Notes: generated by a model from the letters alone, not told the origin. A DNA stretch of 64,000 bases from Verrucomicrobiota bacterium (GCA_029556615.1 JAKQDD010000171.1:1-64000); one strand, 5' to 3'; positions 34,466 through 44,743 are shown, counted from the stretch's first letter. Numbers and translations are program-made.

Positions 34466-36427
34466 TCACTTCCGGGTGCGGAAGAACATCCGGGGTCCCG
34501 ACGCCGGATTGTGCGTGTAAGGGCTCTTGAGGTCGAACCGGTCCACGAAGGGGCCGAGGATGCTCGGGGACGTTTGCAGGACGTGGGTGAACGTGACGAC
34601 GAGTTGGTCGCCCTGCCCTTCGAAGCTGAGGTCCGGAGCGTCGTTGAAATCCCACCAGGCCAGCAGGCTTGCCGCCGCGGGCACCTGGTCGGGTGCCGTT
34701 CCCTGGTGCAGGGCGGCCACGGCCGCCTGATCGAGCGCCGTCGCGTACACCGCCACGTCGTCCAGCCAACCGTCGATCGACAAGGCGGGGGCGCCGCCGG
34801 AGATGCCGCAGCCCAAGTACAACCGGGTGATATCCGCAAACAAGGCCGCCTGGTCCGACGCCGACAGCAACAACTCGCCGTCGATCCAGACCTGCTTGAC
34901 GGCGCCGCTCTTGACCGCCACGACGTGGTGCCAGACGTTCCACCACGTGTCCAGTCCGTCGTAGGCCGGAAATGTGGTCATCATTGCCGACACCCGGTTC
35001 TCCGCCGCAGTGCCGCCGGAGTCAAAGAACACCGCGGCATCCTGGTTGCTGTAATACGGACAGTGCAGCTGCATGCCACGGTTGTCCGGCGCTTTCGAGG
35101 AATACGCCCAAAACACGGACGTCGAGGCTGTCTGCCGGTGCCTCACCCAGAACGACATCGTCACCGTATCCGCAGCGGCGGCGTCGTTCAAACGGGCCAG
35201 GAAACCTCCATCGGTCACCACGAGGTTGTTGTTCTGACGGGCCGGAGTCCCGATATCCACCGCGTAATCGCCGGCTACGCCCGTGTGCCCGCTGCCCCTG
35301 CCGCCATAGGCGGCCTTGCCCTGAAAGCGCGCCACGTACCCTTGGACCCGGTCGAAGGCGCCTTCCGCCATCGGCACTGTGAACTCGAGGGATGCATGCA
35401 CCGGCGGGAAGCCCGACCCTCCGAAATCCACGTCAACGAGATGCGTCGATCCGGAGAGGTAGATCGGGGTGGTGCTTTCGTACGCCACGGTGGTCACCCC
35501 CGTTCCGTCGCCGCTGCCGATGTTGCCGCTTTGGGTGATCCGGGTGGGAACGACCGTCACGCCATCCACCTTGACCGCGATCGTGCTGATGTCCGGCGTC
35601 GCCCCATCGAAGGCGTCCCAAATGTCGAAGCTCCATCCAAACGCCGTGCCCTCGAGCACCCCCAAGAACGGGCCGACCGGGGTCACATCGGTGACCGTGA
35701 TATCGTCCAGGATCATCCCCGCCTGGTTGCTGCCCCGATAGACGCGGATCTGGTAAAGGTTCTCCGAGCTGTTGCCTCCGTAGAAAGGAATGGGCTCCGC
35801 GTTGATCTTGGTGCCATTGACGGCGAAGTCGTACGTTTTCGCCGCATAATTCACGGTCATCGTGATCTGGTACCACGTGTTGCTCGTCCACGCGACGCCC
35901 GAGTCCTGCCACAAAGCCGTGCTGTCGGTGGCCCAGTCGATGTGCGCCTTGCCCGTGGGCGCGTCATAGCCGAACCGGAAAGCGGCCGCCCGCACGTTGC
36001 CCCAGTCTTCCATGGTCAGGAAGATGTTGCCAAGATTGACCGCGCCGTCGGTTCGCGGCGTCAGGGGACGCGCCCAAGCCGTCAGACTGACCATGCGGGC
36101 CGCGGTGTAGCCCTCGATCGGGCGGACCGATGCCCCACCGCTCCCCGCCTGGGAGGCGAGCATGGCCTGGTTGCCCCCGTGCACCGTGGTGCCCGCCACC
36201 AACCCGGCTTGGGTCAGGTTCTCAGCCAGTTCGGTTGCGGTGAGCACCACCTCGTTGGTCTTGGCCACCGTCCACGTGTCCTGATCCTGCAAGGGCCCAG
36301 AGACGTAATACGGCGCCTCGAAATCGATCACCGTCTGCGCCGCAGCGGGCATGCCGCCAACCAGAGCCATCGCCACGGCAACCGTTGCGCCCTTCAACAC
36401 GATTTCGATTCCGGGTATTCGTTTCAT
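34466..36427 (-). CDS. Secreted LamG-domain protein, paralogous at its N-terminus to the PEP-CTERM neighbour
   Basis: This is a 653-residue protein. After a signal peptide (about 8-31, VLKGATVAVAMALVGGMPAAAQ) comes a module (about 32-240) closely similar to the next protein, including FRFGYDAPTGKAHIDWA, LWQDSGVAW and YRGSNQAGMILDDI. A concanavalin-type LamG domain follows (about 400-600, VTMSFWVRHRQTAS, VWIDGELLLSASDQAALF, IDGWLDDVAVYATALDQAAVAAL), then a short Verrucomicrobiota C-terminal module (SPYTHNPASGPRMFFRTRK). It lacks a PEP-CTERM tail. The ATG at 36427 overlaps the upstream stop by 4 bases (ATGA). A carbohydrate-binding role is likely. Confidence 0.82.
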   Translation of the reverse strand: MKRIPGIEIVLKGATVAVAMALVGGMPAAAQTVIDFEAPYYVSGPLQDQDTWTVAKTNEVVLTATELAENLTQAGLVAGTTVHGGNQAMLASQAGSGGASVRPIEGYTAARMVSLTAWARPLTPRTDGAVNLGNIFLTMEDWGNVRAAAFRFGYDAPTGKAHIDWATDSTALWQDSGVAWTSNTWYQITMTVNYAAKTYDFAVNGTKINAEPIPFYGGNSSENLYQIRVYRGSNQAGMILDDITVTDVTPVGPFLGVLEGTAFGWSFDIWDAFDGATPDISTIAVKVDGVTVVPTRITQSGNIGSGDGTGVTTVAYESTTPIYLSGSTHLVDVDFGGSGFPPVHASLEFTVPMAEGAFDRVQGYVARFQGKAAYGGRGSGHTGVAGDYAVDIGTPARQNNNLVVTDGGFLARLNDAAAADTVTMSFWVRHRQTASTSVFWAYSSKAPDNRGMQLHCPYYSNQDAAVFFDSGGTAAENRVSAMMTTFPAYDGLDTWWNVWHHVVAVKSGAVKQVWIDGELLLSASDQAALFADITRLYLGCGISGGAPALSIDGWLDDVAVYATALDQAAVAALHQGTAPDQVPAAASLLAWWDFNDAPDLSFEGQGDQLVVTFTHVLQTSPSILGPFVDRFDLKSPYTHNPASGPRMFFRTRK

Positions 36428-37245
36428 AAACGCTTTCTCCGCAACACCCAGGCGCATCCGGCAAGAACCAGCAGCGCCAACGTTCCCGGTTCGGGAATGA
36501 CCGCCACGTCATCCACGATCATCCCCGCCTGATTGCTGCCCCGGTAGAGACGCACGGCCCCAGCACTCGGGACGACGTTGCCGGCGTAAAACGCGATCGG
36601 GCTGGTGTTGATCTGCGCGCCATCCACCACGAGATCGTAGGTCTGTGTGGTGAAATTCACCAGCATCTGGATGTTGTACCAGGTGTCAGCATCCCACAAG
36701 AGACCACTGTCCTGCCAGATGCCAGTCCCGCTCGAGGCGTAATCCAGGTGCGACGCCACACTGCCGCTGCCATTGTCATAGTACCCAAACCGGAACGCAG
36801 CCGCCCGACCCGCCGTGGCATTGCTGCTGTCCTCGAGCACGACGAAGGTGTTTCCGAGGCTCGTCGCCCCGATATCGGCGCGTGCTCCCAACGGCCGGAC
36901 CCAGACATCGAGGAGCACCTGGTTCAGCGTGTCCAATCCGGCCACCGTGTGCCGGGACGTCACCCCGCTGCCCGCCCCCGAGACCAGGAGTGCCTGATCG
37001 CCACTGTGCACGGCCTCTTCCGGCGTCAAACCCGACGCCATCAACTCGGCTTCGATCTCCGCCGCGGCGCGAACGCTCACCGCGCCGCCCGAGGTCCACC
37101 CGTCCTGACCGTGCAACCCGCCCGAAACGAAAGGCGGGTTCTCGAAGCCCGTCGAGTACTGGGCCAAGGCCACGCTCAGGCTCGCCATGCACGCCGCAAA
37201 ACACGCCGCAGCCCGCAACGTTCGGTTGGATGCAATGCTTCTCAT
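36424..37245 (-). CDS. PEP-CTERM exported protein
   Basis: This is a 273-residue exported protein: a signal peptide (about 10-28, ending in SVALAQ), the module shared with the LamG neighbour (YSTGFENPPFVSGGLHGQDGW, YRGSNQAGMIVDD), and a complete sorting signal VIPEPGTLALLVLAGCAWVLRRKRL. The ATG has GGAGG 7 bases upstream. It is the first gene of a coupled pair, so the envelope-sorted and free forms of this module are made together. Confidence 0.87.
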   Translation of the reverse strand: MRSIASNRTLRAAACFAACMASLSVALAQYSTGFENPPFVSGGLHGQDGWTSGGAVSVRAAAEIEAELMASGLTPEEAVHSGDQALLVSGAGSGVTSRHTVAGLDTLNQVLLDVWVRPLGARADIGATSLGNTFVVLEDSSNATAGRAAAFRFGYYDNGSGSVASHLDYASSGTGIWQDSGLLWDADTWYNIQMLVNFTTQTYDLVVDGAQINTSPIAFYAGNVVPSAGAVRLYRGSNQAGMIVDDVAVIPEPGTLALLVLAGCAWVLRRKRL

Positions 37246-37382
37246 ATCAGTCCTCCGCGGTCCTCGTTGTTGATTCCTTGCCCTGCCATCGCCATGGCGC
37301 TGCTTGCGCTTGTTTGTCCGCTCGCAGCAGGTTGCCTCCCGTCGCGAGCAGGACGATGAGCCTCACCTTGATGTTCCTCCCA

Positions 37383-38885
37383 TCACGGACCCTTCGTCAA
37401 GCCCCCAAATCCGCGAAGGAACCGACGGAGCAACGAGGCGACGCCGATGGTGATGGTGGCGCCGATCAGCGTGAACCATGGCCAGGCGACCTCGGCGCGC
37501 AGGAAGGTGTAAATGCCGACCATGCACACGAGGGAGGTCAGCATGCCGGCCACCAGGGGCGCGGCACCCCCTCGGCGCCACCAAAGCGCCAGCACCAGAC
37601 CGCCGAGCACCGCCCCGTTGGTCAGCCCGTTGAGCGCGAGCGCGGTGTTGATGACACTCGTCACCTCCCGCGTCAGAAAGGCCACCAGCACGAGCAAGAC
37701 CGCCCAGAACAGCGTCGAGCCTTTGCTGAACCTCAGGTAGTGCTCCTCGCTGTGCGCCCGGCGCGTCAGCCCCTTGTAGAAGTCCATCGTGAACACCGAG
37801 GAGAGCGCCGACAACGCCGCGCTGACCGACGACATCGCGGCGGCAAGAATCGCGACGATGAGGAAACCCTTGAACACGTGCGGCACCTTCGTGAGGATGA
37901 AGATCGGGAAGACGTAATCGTTCTTGCCCACCCCGGGACGGGCTTCGGGAATCGGGATCGGCATGTTGGGATTCGCCTGGTAGTAAGCCCACAGCATCGC
38001 GCCCACGAGCAGGAAGAGCAGAAACAGCGGCAGGATCAGCACGGCGCTCAACAGCAGCGCCTTGCGGCCATCCGCCACCGACCGGCACGTCAGCACCCGC
38101 TGCACGATCAGCTGGTCCGCCCCGTGCGTGGACATCACGAACACCGTGCCGCCGATGAGGCCCATCCAGAGGTTGAACGGCTTGGCCAGGGTGAACGCCC
38201 CGTTCAGCCAGTGGAGCTTCCCGCCGTCCGCGGCGATCGCCAGCGTCCCGCCCCAGCCCCCGTCCATCAGCGTCGGAATGTAACAGAGCGTGAACAGGCC
38301 GCCGCCCAGGAAGATCAGGAACTGCACCGCCTCGACCCAGACCGCCGACTTCACCCCGCCAAAGAACGTGTACGTGAGCGACAGCACGGTGAAGAAGATG
38401 ATGGTCCAGACAATGCCGCTCTCGCTGATGCCGAACATCAGCTGGATGGGAATACACGTGATGTAAACCCGCACACCGGCGGCGATCAGCCCGGCAATCA
38501 GGAAGAAACCGCCCGCCGTGCGCCGCGCTGCCGGGCCGAAGGCGTCGGCAAACAGTTGGTAGGGCGAGTAGATCTCCCCCTTGAAATAGTGCGGGACGAG
38601 CACGATCGCCAGAACCACCCGCGCCAGCACGTAGCCGAAGATGATCTGAATGAACGTCAGGGCGTCCGCGCCAAACGCCATCGCCGGCACCCCGATGAAC
38701 GTGAGGGCGCTCGTCTCGGTGGCCACGATCGAGAACCCAACGCCCCACCACGGCATGTTCTTGCTGCCGAGGAAATAGTCCCGCGTGCTCCGCTGGCCGC
38801 GTCCCTGCCACAGACCGAAGCCGATGATGCCCGCCATGTAAGCCAGGATCACCAACCCATCGACGAAGTTGAAGTAGTCGCTCAT
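37383..38885 (-). CDS. Sodium:solute symporter (SSS family)
   Basis: This is a 500-residue inner-membrane carrier with about 13 transmembrane helices. SSS signatures include DYFLGSKNMPWWGVGFSIVATETSALTFIG near the N-terminus, FFGGVKSAVWVEAVQFLIFLGGG and SSVSAALSALSSVFTMDFYKGL. Members use the Na+ gradient to take up sugars, amino acids or organic acids; the substrate cannot be assigned. It lies upstream of the PEP-CTERM/LamG pair on the same strand, with a 137-base gap. Confidence 0.92.
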   Translation of the reverse strand: MSDYFNFVDGLVILAYMAGIIGFGLWQGRGQRSTRDYFLGSKNMPWWGVGFSIVATETSALTFIGVPAMAFGADALTFIQIIFGYVLARVVLAIVLVPHYFKGEIYSPYQLFADAFGPAARRTAGGFFLIAGLIAAGVRVYITCIPIQLMFGISESGIVWTIIFFTVLSLTYTFFGGVKSAVWVEAVQFLIFLGGGLFTLCYIPTLMDGGWGGTLAIAADGGKLHWLNGAFTLAKPFNLWMGLIGGTVFVMSTHGADQLIVQRVLTCRSVADGRKALLLSAVLILPLFLLFLLVGAMLWAYYQANPNMPIPIPEARPGVGKNDYVFPIFILTKVPHVFKGFLIVAILAAAMSSVSAALSALSSVFTMDFYKGLTRRAHSEEHYLRFSKGSTLFWAVLLVLVAFLTREVTSVINTALALNGLTNGAVLGGLVLALWWRRGGAAPLVAGMLTSLVCMVGIYTFLRAEVAWPWFTLIGATITIGVASLLRRFLRGFGGLTKGP

Positions 38886-39103
38886 GGGCGTTGCCGCACA
38901 AGGATTTCACCGGAGAACAGCGGGCGCTGACCAGAAAAAACCGCTGGGTTCCGCTTTCCCGATCCGGAGCGGATTGCCGCGAAGTCCGGAAGAGGGGAGG
39001 CCGCAACAACGCGCAAAACTCGCAAGGAGAGCAACAACCGTGCAGGGCGCGTCCCAGGCCGTTTTGGGGGCAACGAATGTCCACCCCTTTGAGGAACACC
39101 ACA

Positions 39104-39205
39104 CTAGAGTCCTCGATTAGCGAGGCGCGGGAGAGAGGGTCCGGAAAGGCAGGGAGGCTTCATGGGATCGCGGACTTCGTTAGGTCTGAGGCGGCGCCTC
39201 GCTAG
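39104..39205. repeat. P2 palindromic repeat with P1 end remnant (locus 5)
   Basis: CTAGAGTCCTCGA (39104-39116) is a bare P1 end. It is joined to a P2 unit (39118-39205) with ends TTAGCGAGGCGCGG and GGCGCCTCGCTAG; its interior has diverged from the others. The rest of the gene-free stretch 38886-39260 shows no gene. Confidence 0.8.
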
Positions 39206-39260
39206 CCGATGACGAGCCGCCTCCGTCGTTCCCACGACGACCAGGAGTCAGCCTCGGCGG

Positions 39261-40007
39261 TCAACGGCGGCGGGCGAACCTCCGCCACACCGCGATTCCA
39301 GACAAACAGAGTCCTGCGCAAAGCGCGCCGTGCCGCGGCTCGGGCACGACCGTGATCGAGAAATTGTCGATATAGGCCAGGCCCGCCCCGCTCCCCGTTG
39401 CCGAGTCATGGCCCAGTTGGATCGTCCAACCGCTCAAACTCGTGACGCCATTGATCGGGATCCCGTTGTCCACGACCACCCCGTCATACGACGAGAAGGC
39501 TTTCATCAGGGTGAAGTCCCAAACCATCGTGACGTTGGCGTAACGATCGAACACGGTTGGCGCCGAGCCGGCCCCGGAGTTCCACCCGTTGGGCAATGTC
39601 TGTCCGCCGGCTTGGTCCCACTGGAGCCCATACGTGGGCGCGCCCGCATCCCACCACCACCACCACAGGTTATGCGCAACATTGCCCTCGGCCGGTGTCG
39701 GACGGTAGATGTCGTAGCTGACCGTCACGACCAGACCGGCCGGGCTGGTGATTGTCGGGATCGCGTGGTCCATGAACGATGTGGCACCCTGCAAGTCGGG
39801 CACCTCCAGACGAACGGCCTGCTGGCCGACCACGGGGTCAGGCGCCGCAACAACCCGGGGGACTGCGCCGCCGCTGCTACCACCGGCTGTCCAGCCATCT
39901 TGCCCCGCCAAGTCACCCGAGGTGAATGTCGGCGACTCGAAACCGTACGCGTCATAAAAGGCGATCTGGGCTGACGTAGAGACTGCCAGACGGCTTATCG
40001 ATCCGGC
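39261..40007 (-). pseudogene. Beheaded PEP-CTERM gene
   Basis: The open frame ends in a full sorting signal (VVPEPRHGALCAGLCLSGIAVWRRFARRR). Upstream it reads through a signal-peptide end (RLAVSTSAQIAFYDAYGFESP), then a GQDGWTAGG motif like the paralogue at 36424-37245. However, it hits the TGA of the large phosphoesterase gene at 40008-40010, in the same frame, without passing any ATG, GTG or TTG before position 39911. The 5' end with its start codon and most of the signal peptide is missing. It could only be expressed by readthrough or from a TTG at 39911, which would lack a signal peptide. Confidence 0.7.
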
Positions 40008-43000
40008 TCAATCGTCGCCATCTTGCTCGTCCGGCGCCAGGGCGAGGCCCAGCGCCTTGAGGCCCCGGCCGTGGGCGCCGGCCCACTCCGCCGGATAGGG
40101 GGCGTCCACCCCCTTCACCGAGTGCCAGAGGATCCGGTTGAGCTCGTCCTCGTTGGCGGCGTCGACATGGGCGAAATCCTGTTTCAGGCTCAAGTCGGCG
40201 AAGTGGCGCTCCCGCGGCGGGAGCGAGGCCGTGCCGGGATTCATTTCATCCAGCGGGATGTTGTTGGACAGGCAGGAGTAAGGGGTGAAATCCGCGACCG
40301 GCGTGAAACACGCGGTCATGAGGGGCGCGCCGGCGTCAAGCTGGGTCATCGCCGGCAGGCCGAGGATACGTTCCATGGTATGCAGCACCGCGGTTTGGTT
40401 GTAGAACTCGCTGACCACGCGCCCGCGCTTCGTGTACGGGCTGATGACCAGGCAGATCGAGCGGTGGCCGTCCACGTGATCGAAGCCCGCCTGCGGATCG
40501 TCCTCGATCACGAAGATGCAGGTGTTCGTCCAGAACCGGCTCCGGCTGACCGCCTCGGCGACGCGCCCCAGCGCGAGATCATTGTCGGCGACCTGGGCGC
40601 GCGGTGTGGGGTATCCAGGCGAGGATCCTGTCGTGTGGTCCTCGGGCAGGTAGAGGAACACGAAGTGCGGAAGGAACCCGGTGGCTTCCGCCTCCTGCAG
40701 TTCCCGGAGGAACCCGTCGGCGCGGACGACGTCAGGGATCTTCATGTTCCAGCCGGGGACATTCGTCGAGCTGTAGGGCCGGAGGGATTCGATGCCGATG
40801 TTCTGGACGTAGCGGATCGATCGCGTGCCACTGACAAAGTCGCGGTAGATCCCGGTCCAGGTCGCACTCGAAGGCACGGATTCGGCATAGTCGAACTCGC
40901 CGTAGTTGCGGAACGACAGACCATGCTCCAGGACGTTGTTCCAGATGAAGCCCGTGGACGAGTAGTTCAGCGCGTCGTCGCCCCACGGGGCACTGCGGGT
41001 GAACCCGCCGAAGGACTTCTCCATGTAATCCGTCGAGTTCCCCTCGGTGACCCAGTTGTGGCCGTCGGACGAGTTCACGCCGTTGCAGTAGAAGTTGTCC
41101 AGCAACACGAACTGTTCGGCCAGGGCGTGATGGTTGGGCGTGACGGCGCGCCCGAAGACGCAGAGCGCCGGATCGCCGTTGCCTTGCGGCAGATCGCCGA
41201 ACAACTGGTCGTACGTCCGGTTCTCCTTCACGACATAGATCACATGGCGGAAGACGGAAGGCTCGCCCCAACGCGCCGGCACCGGGACGGGCGGCACGTC
41301 GCTGATCGAGGCGTCGCGCTCGCGCAGCATCTGCGGGACGCGGGCGTCCTCGTACACCTGGGCGGTGAGCTTGCTGAGGGTCTCGGGGTCCGGGACGCCG
41401 ACGCGGTTGAGGGTGCCGAGATACCAATAAACGCTCCAACTCGTGCCGGCCTGCAGGCGGTTGCGGGATCCCAGGCCCTTGGCGTTGCAGACCAACAAGC
41501 GATCGCCCCGAGCCACCACGCCGCTGGGATACCACCCCGCCGGAATGTAACCCTCGACGACACTCCGGTTGCGGGATCCCCCGGGCAACGCCACCACGGC
41601 GATGGCGTTGTTGCCGCCGTTGGCGACGTACAGCCGGCGCTCATCCGGGCTGAGGGCGAGCGCGTTGGCGGCGCTGCCAAAGGGCAGAGCCGCATCCGGC
41701 CGCACCGAGATCGTCTCAGCGACACTCTTCGAGGCGGTGTCGATGACGGTCACCGTGTCAGAGTTCGCGTTGGCCACGTAGAGCCGCGAGCCGTCCGCAC
41801 TGAGGACGAGGTCCGAAGGATGCAACCCCGTGAGGATGAGATGCGTCTGCGCACCGGCCATCAGGTCCACCACCGACACCGCTCCGCTCGAGCCTACACC
41901 CCGTTCTTCCACCACCACGGCGGAGCCCGCCGAAGGGGCGGTGCGATCGCCCGCCCCGGGCCGGCGCCCGCCCCAGTCCGAGACGTACGCCGTGGTGCCG
42001 TCGGCTGACAACACCACGTCGAAAGGCGCCAGCCCGACCGGGATCTGCCTCGACACGCTGCCGGTTGCGAGATCCACCACGGCCAGCGTGTTGTTCCGGG
42101 ACAGGCACACGTAAGCTCGCGTGCCGGCCTCATTCAACGCAATCCCGCAGGGGTAGGAGGCCCCATTCCCGGGCAGCATGATCGAGCGGAGCCAGGAGAC
42201 CGTCCCGTCAGCGGCAATGGCTCCTTCCCAGAGGCCGCTCTGGGAATCCGTCGCATACAGCCGCTGGCCATCCGCCCTCACCATCACACCGTGCAGCGAG
42301 CCGCCGCCGCCGCTGGGGAAGCTCAGCTCCTGGATGACCGACCAGAAGGCGGCGTCCACGGCCACAATCCCGCGGTTGTCCTTCGCGTAGACAAACTGGC
42401 CATCCGGCGCAACGGCCAGGTCCACCGGCCGCCCGCCGAACTCGAGGGAATCGCCGGCAGGCCGGACGAGCTGCGCGGTCGCCACCGCGGTGGCGCCATC
42501 GAATGCCTCGCCGGTGCGCGGCGCCGGCGTGAATTGCCGGACCCGATAGAACAGCGTGGCGCCTGCCGGCTGAACGACCGCCATCCGATTCGTGGTGGGC
42601 CCGCCGGACTCGGTCCAGGCCGCCGACGATAGTCCCGCTGCGTGCTCGACCTGGAAGGGCGGCTCGCCTCCCTCCCATGTGAAGCTCAATCCGCCCTCCC
42701 CAAACGAGAAGCTCGCCAGGCGCGGCAGCGCGTCACCGCTGGGCAACCCGGACGCGGCGGCGGTCCCGAATTCGAGCAGAGCGCTTTCCGGAAGCCAGCC
42801 GTCCACGAACTGAATGCTGTTGACGAACCCCGGCTGCGTGCCCTCCCCTGCCCCGCGCCCCGTGGTGAACAGCAAGACGGCAGGGCCGAGCGAATGCCGG
42901 CCATCGACGCCTTCCGCGAGCGGTTGCGTCCCGACGCGGAGGCCGTTCACGCATTTCGTCAGGCGCTGCGCGGGCGGTGCCGTCAAGTCCACGGCCAGCG

Positions 43001-44621
43001 CCACGCGGTGCCAGGCGTCCGGCGCAATCGGACCGTGATAGGCGCCCTCGGCGCCCACGCCATTCGGATCGGGCAACGTGAAGGCGTCCCCGATGCAGAG
43101 GTCGGCATCGTTGTCCCGGTGGTTGAACGGATCGGTCTGGACCAGCGCGCGCCAGCGGTCGGTGCTCGAGCTGGGGAACATGAGGTCCAGCACCAGGGTG
43201 TACTGATTGACGAACCGGCCGCCGCCGTTGGGCCTTGCCCCGTGGCGCATCCGGTAGCCGGCCTCGACTCCGTGGGTTCCGAACGCCATCACCCGGGCGG
43301 GGGAACCGGCGATGGGCATGGCCTCGAAGGTCGTTCGCGACGCCGCATCGCCACGGTACTCGAGGTCGGCGCCCACCGTTGCCCGCAGGTCGCCGCCGTT
43401 GAAGTCCCACTGCCCCGTAACCCGCGGCGCATAGACCTCGAGGGCCGCTCCCGCGGTGAGCGCCGATCCCACCGCGTTCATCACGTGGACGGCATAAACC
43501 CCTTGCCGGCCGGTTTGCGTGGCGGGAACCGTGAGCATGGCGTTGGTGGCGCCCGGCATGTTGGTGCCGTTGCACCGCCACTGGTACGTGAGCGGCGGAT
43601 CGCCGGTCGCCGCGACGCTGAAGGTCGCCGTCGTGCCCAGGCTGAGGCGGAGGTCGCCCGTGCTCTCCACCACCAGCGGCGGCGCCCCGGTGCCGATGCT
43701 GTAAAGGCCGACGTCGTCCACGCCAAAATACCAGCTGTCCGTGCCGGCGTGCGCGAACCGCAAGCGGACCCGGGGTTGGTCGTCGGCAAGCGGCAGGCGG
43801 TGGAATTCCACGCGCTTGGACTCGACCCGGTTGTCGTCGACGCGCGGGCTGATGAAGGGGGCGAGCGCGGCCCACTGATTCGAGGCGACGCCCACAAACG
43901 CCCCGTAGGTGCCGCCGCGGGTCAGGCCGCTGACGGGGTCCAGATAGGTTGCGACGTCGCTGTAGCGGTTGGTGAGGGTTCGCAGCGCGTCCACCGCGCC
44001 GTCGCCCGAGCGCAACACGCGGGGACCGTCAATCAGGTAGACGACCGGCAGCCAGGTCGCGCCGCCGTCCACCGAATACTCGACCGCGCCGAGGCTGTCC
44101 TGGTTCTGTTCCCACATGCTGTGAAAGGCGAGGTGGACGTTCGTTCGGCCGGTCAGGTCGTAGTCGGGCGAAAACAGGTAGAGGACCTGGCTGCCGCCGC
44201 TGCGATAGCCCGAGTTGCCGAAGGCGAACCGGCCACGGGCAAGATCGCTGACCACCTGGCCATTGACGACGTTGGCCGGGTTCGAGGAGAGCACGCGCTG
44301 GTAATCCGTGGTCGGGGTGTGTGAGTTGTAGCTGAGGAAAGCGTTGGTGAAGCGATCCCGCGAGACGACTATCCAGCGCGCATACGACGCGGAGTTGAGG
44401 TACTGGAGATTCAACCGCGGATCCGGCACGGCGGAGTAGGTCGTCTGCGTCCAGCCCTCGGGCAGGGCCCCTTCCGGCGTGGCATCGAAGTCTTCGAAGT
44501 GAACCGGCGCCGGCAGGGTGATCGCGGCGGCCCGAGCGCCCGCGGGTGCGAAGGCGACGGCCGCGAGAAACGCGAGTCCGAAGCCGGCAGCCCGGGCGGG
44601 GAATCGAAGAAGCGCGTTCAC
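40008..44621 (-). CDS. Very large secreted YVTN-propeller/phosphoesterase (AcpA/PLC-type)
   Basis: This is a mosaic exported protein of about 1537 residues. The GTG at 44621 puts the signal peptide at the very start (ARAAGFGLAFLAAVAFAPAGARAAA); earlier starts (ATG 44687, GTG 44732) would bury it. Domains in order: a jelly-roll/MAM-like region, an Ig-like domain (TYQWRCNGTNMPGATNAMLTV), a LamG-like region, a YVTN-type propeller (SNDLVLSADGSRLYVANANS type blades), and a phosphoesterase-family domain (HVIYVVKENRTYDQLFGDL, VNSSDGHNWVTEGNSTDYME, FVFLYLPEDHT, IFVIEDDPQAG) related to phospholipase C/acid phosphatase. The substrate may be a phosphate ester outside the cell. Confidence 0.85.
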   Translation of the reverse strand: MNALLRFPARAAGFGLAFLAAVAFAPAGARAAAITLPAPVHFEDFDATPEGALPEGWTQTTYSAVPDPRLNLQYLNSASYARWIVVSRDRFTNAFLSYNSHTPTTDYQRVLSSNPANVVNGQVVSDLARGRFAFGNSGYRSGGSQVLYLFSPDYDLTGRTNVHLAFHSMWEQNQDSLGAVEYSVDGGATWLPVVYLIDGPRVLRSGDGAVDALRTLTNRYSDVATYLDPVSGLTRGGTYGAFVGVASNQWAALAPFISPRVDDNRVESKRVEFHRLPLADDQPRVRLRFAHAGTDSWYFGVDDVGLYSIGTGAPPLVVESTGDLRLSLGTTATFSVAATGDPPLTYQWRCNGTNMPGATNAMLTVPATQTGRQGVYAVHVMNAVGSALTAGAALEVYAPRVTGQWDFNGGDLRATVGADLEYRGDAASRTTFEAMPIAGSPARVMAFGTHGVEAGYRMRHGARPNGGGRFVNQYTLVLDLMFPSSSTDRWRALVQTDPFNHRDNDADLCIGDAFTLPDPNGVGAEGAYHGPIAPDAWHRVALAVDLTAPPAQRLTKCVNGLRVGTQPLAEGVDGRHSLGPAVLLFTTGRGAGEGTQPGFVNSIQFVDGWLPESALLEFGTAAASGLPSGDALPRLASFSFGEGGLSFTWEGGEPPFQVEHAAGLSSAAWTESGGPTTNRMAVVQPAGATLFYRVRQFTPAPRTGEAFDGATAVATAQLVRPAGDSLEFGGRPVDLAVAPDGQFVYAKDNRGIVAVDAAFWSVIQELSFPSGGGGSLHGVMVRADGQRLYATDSQSGLWEGAIAADGTVSWLRSIMLPGNGASYPCGIALNEAGTRAYVCLSRNNTLAVVDLATGSVSRQIPVGLAPFDVVLSADGTTAYVSDWGGRRPGAGDRTAPSAGSAVVVEERGVGSSGAVSVVDLMAGAQTHLILTGLHPSDLVLSADGSRLYVANANSDTVTVIDTASKSVAETISVRPDAALPFGSAANALALSPDERRLYVANGGNNAIAVVALPGGSRNRSVVEGYIPAGWYPSGVVARGDRLLVCNAKGLGSRNRLQAGTSWSVYWYLGTLNRVGVPDPETLSKLTAQVYEDARVPQMLRERDASISDVPPVPVPARWGEPSVFRHVIYVVKENRTYDQLFGDLPQGNGDPALCVFGRAVTPNHHALAEQFVLLDNFYCNGVNSSDGHNWVTEGNSTDYMEKSFGGFTRSAPWGDDALNYSSTGFIWNNVLEHGLSFRNYGEFDYAESVPSSATWTGIYRDFVSGTRSIRYVQNIGIESLRPYSSTNVPGWNMKIPDVVRADGFLRELQEAEATGFLPHFVFLYLPEDHTTGSSPGYPTPRAQVADNDLALGRVAEAVSRSRFWTNTCIFVIEDDPQAGFDHVDGHRSICLVISPYTKRGRVVSEFYNQTAVLHTMERILGLPAMTQLDAGAPLMTACFTPVADFTPYSCLSNNIPLDEMNPGTASLPPRERHFADLSLKQDFAHVDAANEDELNRILWHSVKGVDAPYPAEWAGAHGRGLKALGLALAPDEQDGDD

Positions 44622-44721
44622 GAAGCCACTGTGCGATTTGCAGGCCGATGTGTCGAGAAGCCAAACCGGCGCCCGATCCTCGTCCATCGGGAGCGAAGAC
44701 GAAACCTGACTTCTTTCCGCT

Positions 44722-44743
44722 GAATCCTCCACGACGAGGATTC
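44722..44743. other. Short perfect hairpin upstream of the phosphoesterase gene
   Basis: GAATCCTC and GAGGATTC pair around a 6-base loop. It lies in the 360-base gap between the pseudopilin stop and the phosphoesterase GTG. There is no T-run, so it is not a classic terminator. The rest of the gap (44744-44980) shows nothing recognisable. Confidence 0.35.
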
